Assembly (NCBI RefSeq): GCF_042660705.1
Contig: NZ_JBHSUQ010000001.1
Strand: one strand, 5' to 3'
Source: Undibacterium_A arcticum
GTDB lineage: Bacteria; Pseudomonadota; Gammaproteobacteria; Burkholderiales; Burkholderiaceae_D
DNA: 64,000 nucleotides
Part shown: positions 1 to 8,816 of the stretch, one piece after another
Numbering within the stretch: the first letter of the stretch is position 1
Layout: the number at the start of each line of letters is the position of its first letter
Made by a program: the position numbers and the translations under genes
The notes under the pieces: generated by a model
The model's database searches: none
Seen by the model: the letters and a program-made list of their open reading frames with translations, nothing else
What the model was told of the DNA's origin: nothing

Positions 1-210
1 TATCGACCAACATTCATTTAAATATAAAATGATTCTATTATCCAGTATACGCTGCGATGAGAAGAACTGCTACGTCAGCGTATTGAACGCACGTTTCGCT
101 TTCGCGAAATGGTCGCGATGCACCTGCTGCGCGCGATTCAGCAAATCGTTTAACGGCAGTTCGAACAATGCGGCGACTTTGTCGACCGGCCACGCCTGGG
201 TCTTTCGCAG

Positions 211-2378
211 CTAATCATGCAGGCGCAGTATGCGGTCAATCGTCACGCTGCGAACGGCGATGTCGGCTGCATCTGCTTGAAGCAATCCTATGTGTCGCTG
301 GAGCAGCCGGCGGGCCGGCCACGTTTCTTTTTCCGATAGCGCACAGGTATGCCGGGGATCAGTGACCATTTCCGGCTGCTCGATAGGGGGCGCGGGTCGT
401 TCCAGGCTCTGTAGCGCCTGCGCCAGCGTGTCCCGTACCCGGTCGCAGGCCCGTTCCACGTCGACTGACGCCTCCGGCAATCCTTCAGGGTGGCTGCGCA
501 GCAGTAGGCGGATCGCGGCGACATGTGCGACAACGAGGTAATTTCGCGCGATGAATTGATTGATGTCCTCCACCGATCGATGCTTGCTGACGGGTTCATC
601 CAGCATCCGAACCAATGCCGCGCCCAACTCCGCAAGGCAATCCATGATTCGTTTGCGACAAAGGCGATAGATGAAATCATCGGCCACTTCGGCTTGCAGC
701 AAGCCCCTGCTTGCTTCAATATAGCGCTGGTTTTGCCGAAGGACGTTTCTGATCAGCTGTGGCAGCGCACGATATTCCCAACTCGGCAATACAAAGCTGA
801 AGAGGGAGGCGATTGCAACGCCTGCGGCCGTATCGATCAGGCGCTCGTTGATCAGATGGGTACTGCTGGGTAGCAGCAAACTGAATTGCAGAAGAATCTG
901 CATGCTGGCCGCAATCGCGGTGTAGCGATATTTATGTAGACAAAGGCAGGCACTGCCACAGTCGCCACGAATAGAAACCCGAACAATGCTATCGGCTGGT
1001 GAATGAAATGCAAAATCACGGCTGTCACGACGCATCCGACGACAGTGCCGATCAAACGGTCGCCACGTCGTCGTTTAGTCATGCTGAAGCTGGGTTTGAG
1101 GATGATGATAATGGTTAGCAAGATCCAGTAACCATGGGACGCATATGACAGCTGCTGCGTGACCATCAACCCAACGGCAACCGCCATTGCCACGCGCAGG
1201 GCGAAGCGGAAGACAGGCGATTTCCAATGCAGGTTCGATACCAGGAGGCGAGGTCCATATTTTTGCCGCGTCAGGAACACTGTCATATCCGCACCGGCAA
1301 AAGCCGCCAGCGGTCGGACCATGGTTTGCGTGGCCAGATGCAACTGGCCCATCATGTCGATGGCGGCGCGTGCTTTGTTATAGGACGCGCGCAATGCGAT
1401 CACCGCTTCCGAGTGCGCGTAGCGGCAGTTTTTTTGCTCGAGCAATTGCAACACTGCCCTGATTGCTTGCAGCTCGCCATCGTAGCCGCTGTTGGCGACG
1501 GAAGCGCGATTGCGCGTCAGTGCGAAGGCGATCGATTCAATATCCCTCGCTATTTTTCTCACAAGGCCGCCTAGAGAGATCAAGACGTCTGCATCGGCGA
1601 AATGCTGCCGCAGCACGGCATAATCGGTACAGGTCGACAGAATCAGTTCGTACATATCCAGCGTGCCGGAATGCACTTGCAGCAGGACGGCATCCAGCTC
1701 GTTTTGGTGACCGCGCAGAATCAGGTCGCGCGCAGCCTCTTGTCTGTCCGCCAATTCGATCTGCTGGCGCACAAGCAGATTGAAATGATCATTCGAACTT
1801 ACGCGCGTATCGTAAAAGTCAGCCTTGATCCTGATATACCGCGCCAGCGCAAACAGCGCTTCAGCCAGCACTTGCTGTTTGGTTCGGCGCCGCAGGAACC
1901 AGGACACTGCCATGGCATAGGCCAGGTACACTAGACCCCCGGTCAGAAACAATGCGCTGTGAAAAAATGCATGGGAGGCGGCCAACCCATTTGCCATCGA
2001 CAGCGTCATGGCCAACAGTACGGAAAACTGCAAAGGCATGGTCTTTCTGCCATATACGACCATCATGCTAGCCAGGAAGGTCACCACTATCAGCATCAAA
2101 CCGAGCAGCCAGTAATTGCGCGCGCACAGGCTAATAATCAACGTCACCGTCGAACACAGCAGCACGCTGGTCAGCATTTCGGTAAATTTATGCCGCAGGG
2201 GACTTGGCAAGTCCATCACGCTGGCGCACAAGGCACCGATACAAACAGTCATGGCGGTCGGCAAGTCCGTGCAGGATAGAATAAGAACGGTTAGTCCTAT
2301 GACGCCTGTGGCTACACGTAATCCTGTATAAAAATAGTGACTGAAGAGGAAGGTCCGCAGATCGAGGGCATAGTGCAT
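211..2378 (-). CDS. FUSC-family membrane transporter, frameshifted
   Basis: This is a fusaric-acid-resistance / aromatic-acid exporter type protein of the inner membrane. The first reading frame (2378 to about 930) has hydrophobic segments over its first 150 residues, a long soluble middle, and a second membrane block near residues 390-480. The protein then continues in another frame down to 211, where the typical start of the C-terminal soluble part (LINERLIDTAAG, LPSWEYRALP) is seen. The total of 2168 bases is one short of a multiple of three. The break near 930-934 is cured by one extra base in a short T run. The family exports aromatic acids or similar compounds; the substrate is not evident. 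It is either a real pseudogene or a gene with a sequencing error; I favour the latter. Confidence 0.75.
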
Positions 2379-2504
2379 GCGAGAATGATCCTGTAATCTA
2401 GCCCGTATAGTCGGACACGGTTTAACGCTTAAGTTGGGTCATTTGCATTCTCCGGCGCCGTTGGGTTCTTTTGCGACGCTTTCTTCGCTCCCTCGATACG
2501 AACT

Positions 2505-3234
2505 TCATCGGATAAAACGAAGCCGTTTTTTTGCAGCGGTCAATTCGGCCAGAGTGGAAATCTCAATTTCGGACGGCGTCTTGCTGCCGATATATAGCCC
2601 GATTGGTCCATGCAGCCTGGCCAACTGTGCATCGGTCAGGTCGAATTCCTTCAGCCGTTCGCGGCGCCTGGCGTTGTTCGACCTTGAGCCGATCGCGCCG
2701 ACGTAGAACGCGTCCGACTTCAATGCCTCCATCAGCGCCAGATCGTCCAGCTTCGGGTCATGCGTCAAGGCGACAACTGCGCTGCGGCTGTCCAGCTTCA
2801 TTTCCAGCACCGCCGGCGACTAGCGGCATAAGCTCGCAGGTATCGAAAGCGGTACTGACGACAATCCATGGGCCACGCTGGCGGCTGTTTGTCATCGGCG
2901 CCGAAAATATGTCGGGATTCCTTGCGTAGATTGCGCTTGGCATGGATTATCATGTCACCGCTTTGCGATCCGCGCGAAGAGTATCGTGAAGCATGGCAGG
3001 TGGCCGGCGTGGAAGTTCATGCCATGCCGGATGACCTGGTGGCGCTACAGCGCCGGATGACATATCCAGTCGCCCTGCCACCAGTTCGTGCCGATTCAGC
3101 CGCTGCAGCAATTCGGCGATGCGGCTGCATTCCGCCAACGGCTCAATCGCAAGCTGGATGGTGCCGCCGCATGGCAGGCAAAACCGATGCGCTTCATCCG
3201 TACTAATGCCATACGTGACGATTTCAGGCTGCAT
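2505..3234 (-). pseudogene. XdhC/CoxI family protein, broken, with internal inversion
   Basis: XdhC-type proteins help insert or mature the molybdenum cofactor of xanthine dehydrogenase-like enzymes. The C-terminal part lies on the minus strand at 2505-2812 (ALTHDPKLDDLALMEALK, then GAIGSR and LHGPIGL). The N-terminal part is also on the minus strand at about 3057-3234 (IVTYGISTDEAHRF, LPCGGTIQL). The middle part is on the plus strand at about 2828-3040: IHGPRWRLFVIGAENMSGFLA, a stop codon, then a frameshift and CDPREEYREAW and MPDDLV. The true N-terminus upstream of 3234 is missing. Inversion, nonsense codon, frameshift and truncation together mark a genuine pseudogene. It is unlinked to the molybdenum hydroxylase genes at 18-23 kb. 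Confidence 0.85.
2813..3056. repeat. Short inverted repeats bounding the xdhC inversion
   Basis: The left arm at 2813-2827 reads ccggcgactagcggc. The right arm at 3041-3056 reads ggcgctacagcgccgg, whose reverse complement is ccggcgctgtagcgcc. The arms agree over the CCGGCG and TAGCG blocks. They sit at the two places where xdhC coding sequence changes strand, so recombination between them is the likely cause of the flip. Confidence 0.6.
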
Positions 3235-3322
3235 TCACGGGCTGCATTCACGTAATGCCTTCAGAGATCGATGCACTCATTGGTGAAATCGGGCGCGCCT
3301 CGCGCACCCTGCGCCCACTACA

Positions 3323-4783
3323 TCAACCCACCGCCTTGACCATATCCTCAATCACCTTCTTGGCGTCGCCGAACACCATCATGGTCTTGTCCATGTAGAA
3401 CAGTTCGTTGTCCAGTCCGGCGTAACCGGCGGCCATCGAGCGCTTGTTGACGATCACGGTCTTGGCCTTGTAGGCTTCCAGAATCGGCATGCCGGCGATC
3501 GGCGATGTCGGATCCTTCGCCGCCGGATTGACGACGTCGTTGGCGCCCAGCACCAGCACGACGTCGGCCTGGCCGAACTCGTTGTTGATATCGTCCATCT
3601 CGAACACTTGCTCGTACGGCACTTCAGCTTCTGCCAGGAGCACATTCATATGGCCCGGCATGCGGCCCGCGACCGGGTGGATCGCGAACTTCACGTTCAC
3701 GCCATGGTGCGTGAGCTTTTCCGCCAACTCCATCAGCGCATGCTGGGCGCGCGCCACCGCCAGCCCATAGCCGGGCACGATGATCACCGTCTCCGCGTTG
3801 CCCATCAGGAAAGCGGCGTCATCAGCCGAACCGGACTTGACCGGCCGCACATCCTGGCTGCCGCTGGCAGCGGTGGCCGCTTTGCCGCCAAAGCCGCCCA
3901 GCAGCACGTTGAAAAACGAGCGGTTCATGGCGCGGCACATGATGTACGACAAGATCGCGCCGCTGGAGCCCACCAGCGAGCCGGCGATGATCAGCATTGC
4001 GTTATTGAGCGAAAAGCCGATGCCCGCTGCCGCCCAGCCGGAATAACTGTTCAACATCGACACCACCACCGGCATGTCGGCGCCGCCGATCGGTATGATG
4101 ATCAACACCCCCAGCACGAAAGCGGTCGCCGTCATCAGCAAAAACGGCGTCCAGGCCGATTGGGTGCCGGGGGCAAAGCAAAAGATCAGACCAAAGCCGA
4201 CCATGGCCACTGCCAGCACCAGGTTGACGAAGTGCTGCCCCTTGAAACTGACCGGCGCGCCCTGGAACAGGCGGAACTTGTATTTGCCGGCGAGCTTGCC
4301 AAAGGCAATCACGGAACCGGAAAAGGTGATGGCGCCGACAAAGGTGCCGATGAAGAGTTCGAGCCGGTTGCCAAACGGAATCGCCGTGTCTTTCGTGGCG
4401 ATATTGAATGCCCACGGCTCGGCCACCGCCGCCACCGCGATGCAGACCGCGGCCAAGCCGATCAGCGAATGCATCGCCGCCACCAGTTCCGGCATTTTCG
4501 TCATCTCGACGCGCTTGGCCAGCACGGCGCCGATGCTGCCGCCCACCACCAAGCCCAGCAGCACCAGCCACAGTCCGATGCCGGCTGCCGGCGCCTGCGC
4601 CAGCAGCTTGATGATCAGGACGACAGTGGTGACGGTGGCAATGGCCATGCCGCTCATGCCAAAGGCATTGCCGCGCCGCGCCGAGGCCGGATGCGACAAA
4701 CCTTTCAAGGCCTGGATGAAACACACCGAGGCGATCAGGTACAACAGCGTCACCAGGTTCATGCTCACGAAGGTCATGTCCAT
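3323..4783 (-). CDS. pntB: NAD(P) transhydrogenase subunit beta
   Basis: PntB is the membrane and NADP(H)-binding subunit of the proton-translocating transhydrogenase, which uses the proton gradient to drive hydride transfer from NADH to NADP+. The start at 4783 gives 486 residues, normal for the family. The first ~270 residues are a chain of hydrophobic helices. The C-terminal NADP domain shows VPGYGLAVARAQHALMELA and, near the end, KRSMAAGYAGLDNELFYMDK. Its ATG shares one base with the TAA stop of the upstream subunit (TAATG), implying translational coupling. It is the last gene of the pntA, panD-like, pntA2, pntB operon. A long open frame also runs antisense to it and is not a gene. Confidence 0.96.
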   Translation of the reverse strand: MDMTFVSMNLVTLLYLIASVCFIQALKGLSHPASARRGNAFGMSGMAIATVTTVVLIIKLLAQAPAAGIGLWLVLLGLVVGGSIGAVLAKRVEMTKMPELVAAMHSLIGLAAVCIAVAAVAEPWAFNIATKDTAIPFGNRLELFIGTFVGAITFSGSVIAFGKLAGKYKFRLFQGAPVSFKGQHFVNLVLAVAMVGFGLIFCFAPGTQSAWTPFLLMTATAFVLGVLIIIPIGGADMPVVVSMLNSYSGWAAAGIGFSLNNAMLIIAGSLVGSSGAILSYIMCRAMNRSFFNVLLGGFGGKAATAASGSQDVRPVKSGSADDAAFLMGNAETVIIVPGYGLAVARAQHALMELAEKLTHHGVNVKFAIHPVAGRMPGHMNVLLAEAEVPYEQVFEMDDINNEFGQADVVLVLGANDVVNPAAKDPTSPIAGMPILEAYKAKTVIVNKRSMAAGYAGLDNELFYMDKTMMVFGDAKKVIEDMVKAVG

Positions 4784-5130
4784 TATTTGCTTCCTTCGTT
4801 CGCCAATACACCCGCCGGTGCAGCCGCCTTGGGCAACGCTTTCGGTTCTTTTTTCTTGAACATTTCCAGCATGCGCTGGGTAACCAAAAAGCCGCCGAAG
4901 ACGTTGACTGCCGCCAGTGCCACGGCCAAGGTGCCCATGGTCTGGCCGAGCGCGCCTTCGGTCAGGCCCGCGGCCAGCATGGCGCCGACGATGATGATGG
5001 CGGAAATGGCATTGGTCACCGCCATCAATGGCGTATGCAAGGCCGGCGTGACGGTCCAGACCACGTGGTAGCCGACGTAAATCGCCAGCACGAAGATGAT
5101 GAGATTGATGATGGTGTGACTGACTTCCAT
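4783..5130 (-). CDS. pntA2: NAD(P) transhydrogenase subunit alpha part 2
   Basis: This 115-residue membrane protein (VSHTIINLIIFVLAIYVGYH at the start) is the separate membrane part of the alpha subunit. It is found where the enzyme is split into three polypeptides, as in Rhodospirillum rubrum and many proteobacteria. Three or four hydrophobic segments span residues 5-95, followed by a charged tail ending near KKKEPKALPK. A purine-rich ribosome site (agaggacatc) lies just ahead of the start. Its stop overlaps the pntB start. It anchors the soluble NAD domain encoded by pntA. Confidence 0.93.
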   Translation of the reverse strand: MEVSHTIINLIIFVLAIYVGYHVVWTVTPALHTPLMAVTNAISAIIIVGAMLAAGLTEGALGQTMGTLAVALAAVNVFGGFLVTQRMLEMFKKKEPKALPKAAAPAGVLANEGSK

Positions 5131-5199
5131 GATGTCCTCTTATGTTTGATGGAGACAAAACTTTGATCTGCGCCTAGGGCTTCGTCTTCTGCTATTTCT

Positions 5200-5547
5200 T
5201 CAGTCTGGTAATTTGGTATCAGATCCGACGAAGCGACCTACCCCTTTGGGTACAGGCTTCGCATTGTTTGAAAAGTCTGAGGCATAAATAATGAAAAAAT
5301 CTCCGACAAGCCAGTTACAAACCGCTGATGAGTTAAATGAAATATCGCCTGTCCCCCGCTTGTCGCGAATGAAATAGGTCGGAACACGTTCACCACTATT
5401 GACGTTGTGCAGCTCGATCTTTTCGAACTCTCCGACATCAATTTTTTCCAACAGGGCTTCGTCAATGCCGCAGGATCCCTCGGGGTATCGGCCACACTGG
5501 ATCGATGTGACCTGACGGATGTTGGCGCGCAGCACGATACGGTTCAT
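5200..5547 (-). CDS. Aspartate 1-decarboxylase-like (PanD-like) protein
   Basis: The 115-residue product aligns without gaps to the start of PanD, the pyruvoyl enzyme that makes beta-alanine from aspartate for pantothenate. The self-cleavage site Gly24-Ser25 is in place (YPEGSCGID). So are the NVNSGER substrate-arginine region, the following TYFI tyrosine, and the RGTGDISFNSSA core. The residue equivalent to the E. coli active-site Lys9 is Asn here (VLRANIRQV). The start at 5547 is chosen because its ATG overlaps the pntA stop as ATGA; a start at 5559 is also possible. It lies inside the transhydrogenase operon, 69 bases ahead of pntA2. Whether it is an active decarboxylase is uncertain. Confidence 0.75.
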   Translation of the reverse strand: MNRIVLRANIRQVTSIQCGRYPEGSCGIDEALLEKIDVGEFEKIELHNVNSGERVPTYFIRDKRGTGDISFNSSAVCNWLVGDFFIIYASDFSNNAKPVPKGVGRFVGSDTKLPD

Positions 5548-6671
5548 TGTTGCTGCCATTTACGCAGCACTTCGCCGCCATGGCACAACAGCGTGGCGGC
5601 GACGATTTCATCGTCGCGATTCAGCGCCAGATTGGCATCCTTGTCGATGATCAGCTTTAGGAAGTCGAGCACGTTGCGCGCATACAGCGCCGACGCGTCC
5701 GCTGCCAACAGCGTGGCCAGATCGGGCTGCCCGATGATGTGCACGCCGTGTTTCGTAACCGTCTTGCCTAGTTCCGACAGCGGGCAATTGCCGCCCTGTT
5801 CCACCGCCATGTCGACGATCACGGAACCCGGCTTCATCGCCTTGACCGTCTCTTCGCCAATCAAGACCGGCGCACGGCGCCCCGGGATCAGGGCGGTGGT
5901 GATGATGATGTCGGACAATCTGGCGCGCTCATGCACCAGTTCGGCTTGCCGGCGCATCCAGTCCGCCGGCATGGCGCGCGCATAGCCGCCGACCCCTTGC
6001 GCAATTTCCCTTTCTTCATCGGTAATGAACGGCACATCGATGAATTTCGCACCCAGCGACTCCACCTGTTCCTTGACCGGCGGGCGCACATCCGACGCTT
6101 CGATCACGGCGCCCAGGCGCTTGGCCGTGGCAATGGCTTGCAAGCCGGCCACACCGACCCCCATGACCAGCATGCGCACCGCTTTCACGGTGCCGGCGGC
6201 CGTCATCAGCATCGGCATGAAGCGCTGGTAAGTGTTGGCCGCCAGCAGCACCGCCTTGTAGCCGGCGATATTGGCTTGCGACGAGAGCACATCCATCGAT
6301 TGCGCGCGTGTGATGCGCGGCGCCGCTTCCAGCGCAAAGGCAGTCAGGCCACACCCGGCCATGGCGGCGATATTGTCGGCATCAAAGGGGTTCAACATGC
6401 CCACTACCACCGTGCCGGAGGGCAGCAGCGATCGCTCCTCAAGACTGGGCGCGCGCACTTTCAGCACCAGTGGCGCGCCGAAGGCGTCGGCGGCGCTGCC
6501 CATGGCGGCGCCGGCTGCCTGATATGCCGCATCCGTTAAGCTTGCGGCAACCCCCGCATGGAACTGCACGGTAACCTGATGGCCCTGAGCCACATATTTC
6601 TTGACCGTCTCCGGGGTCGCGGCGAAGCGGGTTTCGCCTGCCGCTGTCTCCAGTGGGATGCCTATGCGCAT
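5544..6671 (-). CDS. pntA: NAD(P) transhydrogenase subunit alpha part 1
   Basis: This is the soluble NAD(H)-binding subunit of the proton-translocating transhydrogenase, 375 residues. It begins MRIGIPLETAAGETRFAATP, the standard family start, so 6671 is chosen over the longer frame starting at 6767. The dinucleotide-binding loop is GVGVAGLQAIATAKRLG. Downstream are SDVRPPVKEQVESLG and VDMAVEQGGNCPLSE, both typical. It is the first gene of the four-gene operon and its stop overlaps the PanD-like start by ATGA. Confidence 0.96.
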   Translation of the reverse strand: MRIGIPLETAAGETRFAATPETVKKYVAQGHQVTVQFHAGVAASLTDAAYQAAGAAMGSAADAFGAPLVLKVRAPSLEERSLLPSGTVVVGMLNPFDADNIAAMAGCGLTAFALEAAPRITRAQSMDVLSSQANIAGYKAVLLAANTYQRFMPMLMTAAGTVKAVRMLVMGVGVAGLQAIATAKRLGAVIEASDVRPPVKEQVESLGAKFIDVPFITDEEREIAQGVGGYARAMPADWMRRQAELVHERARLSDIIITTALIPGRRAPVLIGEETVKAMKPGSVIVDMAVEQGGNCPLSELGKTVTKHGVHIIGQPDLATLLAADASALYARNVLDFLKLIIDKDANLALNRDDEIVAATLLCHGGEVLRKWQQQ

Positions 6672-6742
6672 AGTTGGAATCTTTGCAAAAGGTAGGTTAA
6701 TTCGGTTCGAAGTGCTGGTCTTGTTCTGGTCGCGGCACGCGA

Positions 6743-7973
6743 TCAGGCGCTCGCGTGGCGACACCAACTCACCTGGCTCGCCAGAACGGTGTCAGCCGAT
6801 TGTCCCACCAGGTGCTCGTAGACCGACGGGGCCGTAGCGCCTTCAGTATTAATGAGCAAGATCCTGGACTCGGGTCCAAGCCCGGTTCTTTGCCGCAGCT
6901 CGGGTGAACGCGTCAAGTGAACGAGACCGGCAAGACCCGCGGCGCCGGACTCCCCGCTTACGATCGGAATATCGTCGGCGCTGCCCGCTGCAAGCAAGCG
7001 CATCGCTTCTACCGCATCGTCGTCGGTGACAGTTTCGAAGAAATCAACCGCAGGTTGCAAATCTCCATGCAAGCGGCGAGGTCTCGCCGCAGGCAAGACC
7101 GGCCATCACCGAGTCGACTGAACCGGTTGCCTTTGCCGCGCGGCCCTGGATCGCACTTTGATACAGGCAATCCGCTTGTTGCGGCTCGACGACGATGAAG
7201 GTCGGCCGTCGCTCCCCATAAAGCTCGCTGAAGTAGCTGACAATGCCTGCGGCCAGGCCGCCGACTCCACCTTGCAAAAAGACGTGCGTATAAGGGCAGG
7301 GATCATCCGGCGCAGTCCCTTCCTGCGCCAGCAATTCCGCCGCAATCGTCCCATATCCTTGCATGACATCCCGCGGGATCTCTTCATAACCATCGTACGA
7401 GGTATCCGATACGACGTACCACCCGTTTTCCCGGGCGAGGCGTGCGGCCTTCTGAACGGAGTCGTCGTAGTTGCCGGCGATCCGGACGACCTTCGCCCCG
7501 AAGGCAGCGATTGATGCTTCACGCTCCTCGCTGACGTTGTGGTGTAAAACGATCACGCAACGGCAGCCAACGCTTTTCGCCGCGGCTGCGAGCGCCCGGC
7601 CATGATTGCCGTCGGTCGCGCTGATGACGGTAAAGTCGCGCAGCCTGTCTGCATGGCGACCCAGAAAGAGATCCCTGGCCGCGAACGCGCTGTCAGGCCA
7701 TTGCCGAAGAATCAGGCGAATCAATGCGATTGGGGCGCCCAAGGCCTTGAAGCTGCCGAGTAGCGCCCGCTTTGATTCATCCTTGATGCTGACCCGTGCA
7801 AGCTTGAGATCTTGCGCCAAACGCGGCAGATGCCACAGTGGGGTCGCTTCATGGCTCAGCTCGGGCCAGTAAGACAGCCAGCGCCGGCTTTCTTCCGCTT
7901 TCGCCACACTCATTACCTGCCGCAGATCATCGCTGTAGGAAGCGCGGTTCGCGTACTTGTTCTCAACTAGCAT
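6743..7973 (-). CDS. dpaL: Diaminopropionate ammonia-lyase, frameshifted
   Basis: This is a PLP-dependent fold-type II enzyme that splits 2,3-diaminopropionate to pyruvate and ammonia. The motif RWLSYWPELSHEATPLWHLP is followed by KDESKRALLGSFKALGAP with the PLP lysine. TDGNHGRALA and the glycine loop FLQGGVGGLAAG follow. The first frame ends near 7070 at GLACGETSPLAW. The C-terminal part (PAVDFFETVTDDDAVEAM to SWCRHASA) continues in another frame to 6743. Two extra bases in a T run restore one protein of about 410 residues, the family length. It sits 71 bases ahead of pntA and 16 bases after the carbonic anhydrase, all leftward. Serine/threonine dehydratase relatives are a less likely alternative. 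Confidence 0.85.
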
Positions 7974-7989
7974 GTGTACTCCTCAAAAG

Positions 7990-8659
7990 TTAATAAAGTT
8001 CGGTGTCTGTAACCAAAGGCGCCCGTCCTGACGGGATGGCGCCGAGCCGGGCATTCAAGGTTTCCGGGTCGGGCGTCGAAACGTGCAGGTCATGCAGCAA
8101 TCCATCCTCCAGGCCATAAACCCAGCCATGCAAAGTCAGCGCCTGCCCGCGTCGCCATGCATCCTGTACGACGGTGGTCTGGCAGGCATAGCCGACTTGT
8201 TCGACAACGTTGAGCTCGCACAAACGGTCGAGCCTGAGCGCCTCGCTCTCGCAGTCATCGAGAAGTCGCCCGTGCTTCTCTCGTATGTCGCGCATTTGTC
8301 CAAGCCAGTTGTCGCTCAAGCCGAGCCGGTCGCCCGAGAGCGATGCCTTGACGCCGGCGCAACCGTAATGTCCGCAGATGATGACGTGCTTGACTTGCAG
8401 CACGTCGATTGCGAACTGCATCACCGAAAGACAGTTCAGATCCGAATGCTTGACCATGTTGGCCAAGTTGCGGTGAACAAATCTCTCCCGGCGGAAGACC
8501 AATGATGGTATTGGCGGGAACCCTACTGTCCGAGCATCCGATCCACAAGTATTCGGGGGCCTGCTGCCGGGATAGTCTTTCGAAAAATTCCGGGTCACGG
8601 GTACGAACTTCGTCCGCCCACCGCCGGTTATTGTGAAATAAGTGGTCCAACTGACCCAT
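7990..8659 (-). CDS. can: Beta-class carbonic anhydrase, frameshifted
   Basis: This is a zinc enzyme interconverting CO2 and bicarbonate in the cytoplasm. The N-terminal frame starts MGQLDHLFHNNRRWADEV and carries the zinc and active-site motif IGCSDSRVPANTI. Near 8481 the frame changes, and the rest (FVHRNLANMVKHSDLN, then HVIICGHYGCAGVKAS with the other zinc ligands) runs to 7990. Two missing bases in a T run at PGEI-FVHRNLAN explain the break. The repaired product of about 223 residues is normal in length. It is likely functional with a sequence error. Confidence 0.85.
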
Positions 8660-8683
8660 CGTTGCCTCGTCCTATTGATCCTT

Positions 8684-8710
8684 ACAGAAATGGCTGACAG
8701 CCATTTCTGT
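8684..8710. terminator. 12-bp perfect hairpin between fbiC and can
   Basis: The arms acagaaatggct and agccatttctgt flank a 3-base loop. It lies between the end of fbiC and the start of can, both read leftward. It could end fbiC transcription, although no T run follows the stem on the minus strand. An operator for can is an alternative. Confidence 0.45.
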
Positions 8711-8717
8711 CACTATG

Positions 8718-8757
8718 CTCCCCTCTCCCCTCGCGTGAGAGGGGTTGGGGGTGAGGA
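8718..8757. repeat. REP-like palindromic unit
   Basis: The run ctcccctctcccctcgcg, followed by tgagaggggttgggggtgagg, forms a GC-rich imperfect hairpin. It resembles the intergenic palindromes scattered through many proteobacterial genomes. Only one copy is visible here, so its repetitive nature is an inference. Confidence 0.45.
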
Positions 8758-8816
8758 CTGAGCTTTGCTGACTGTCATGCAACGCTCAGTAAAACCGGGT
8801 TATGCCGCGGGCGCCT

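Noticed and set aside
4002..4811. A 269-residue minus-strand frame overlapping pntB
   Set aside because: It is the other reading frame of pntB, His/Gly/Arg-rich, with no family similarity.
3608..5071. A 487-residue plus-strand open frame across pntB
   Set aside because: It is antisense to the well-conserved pntB, is His/Arg/Gln-rich, and matches no family. GC-rich codon use creates such shadows.
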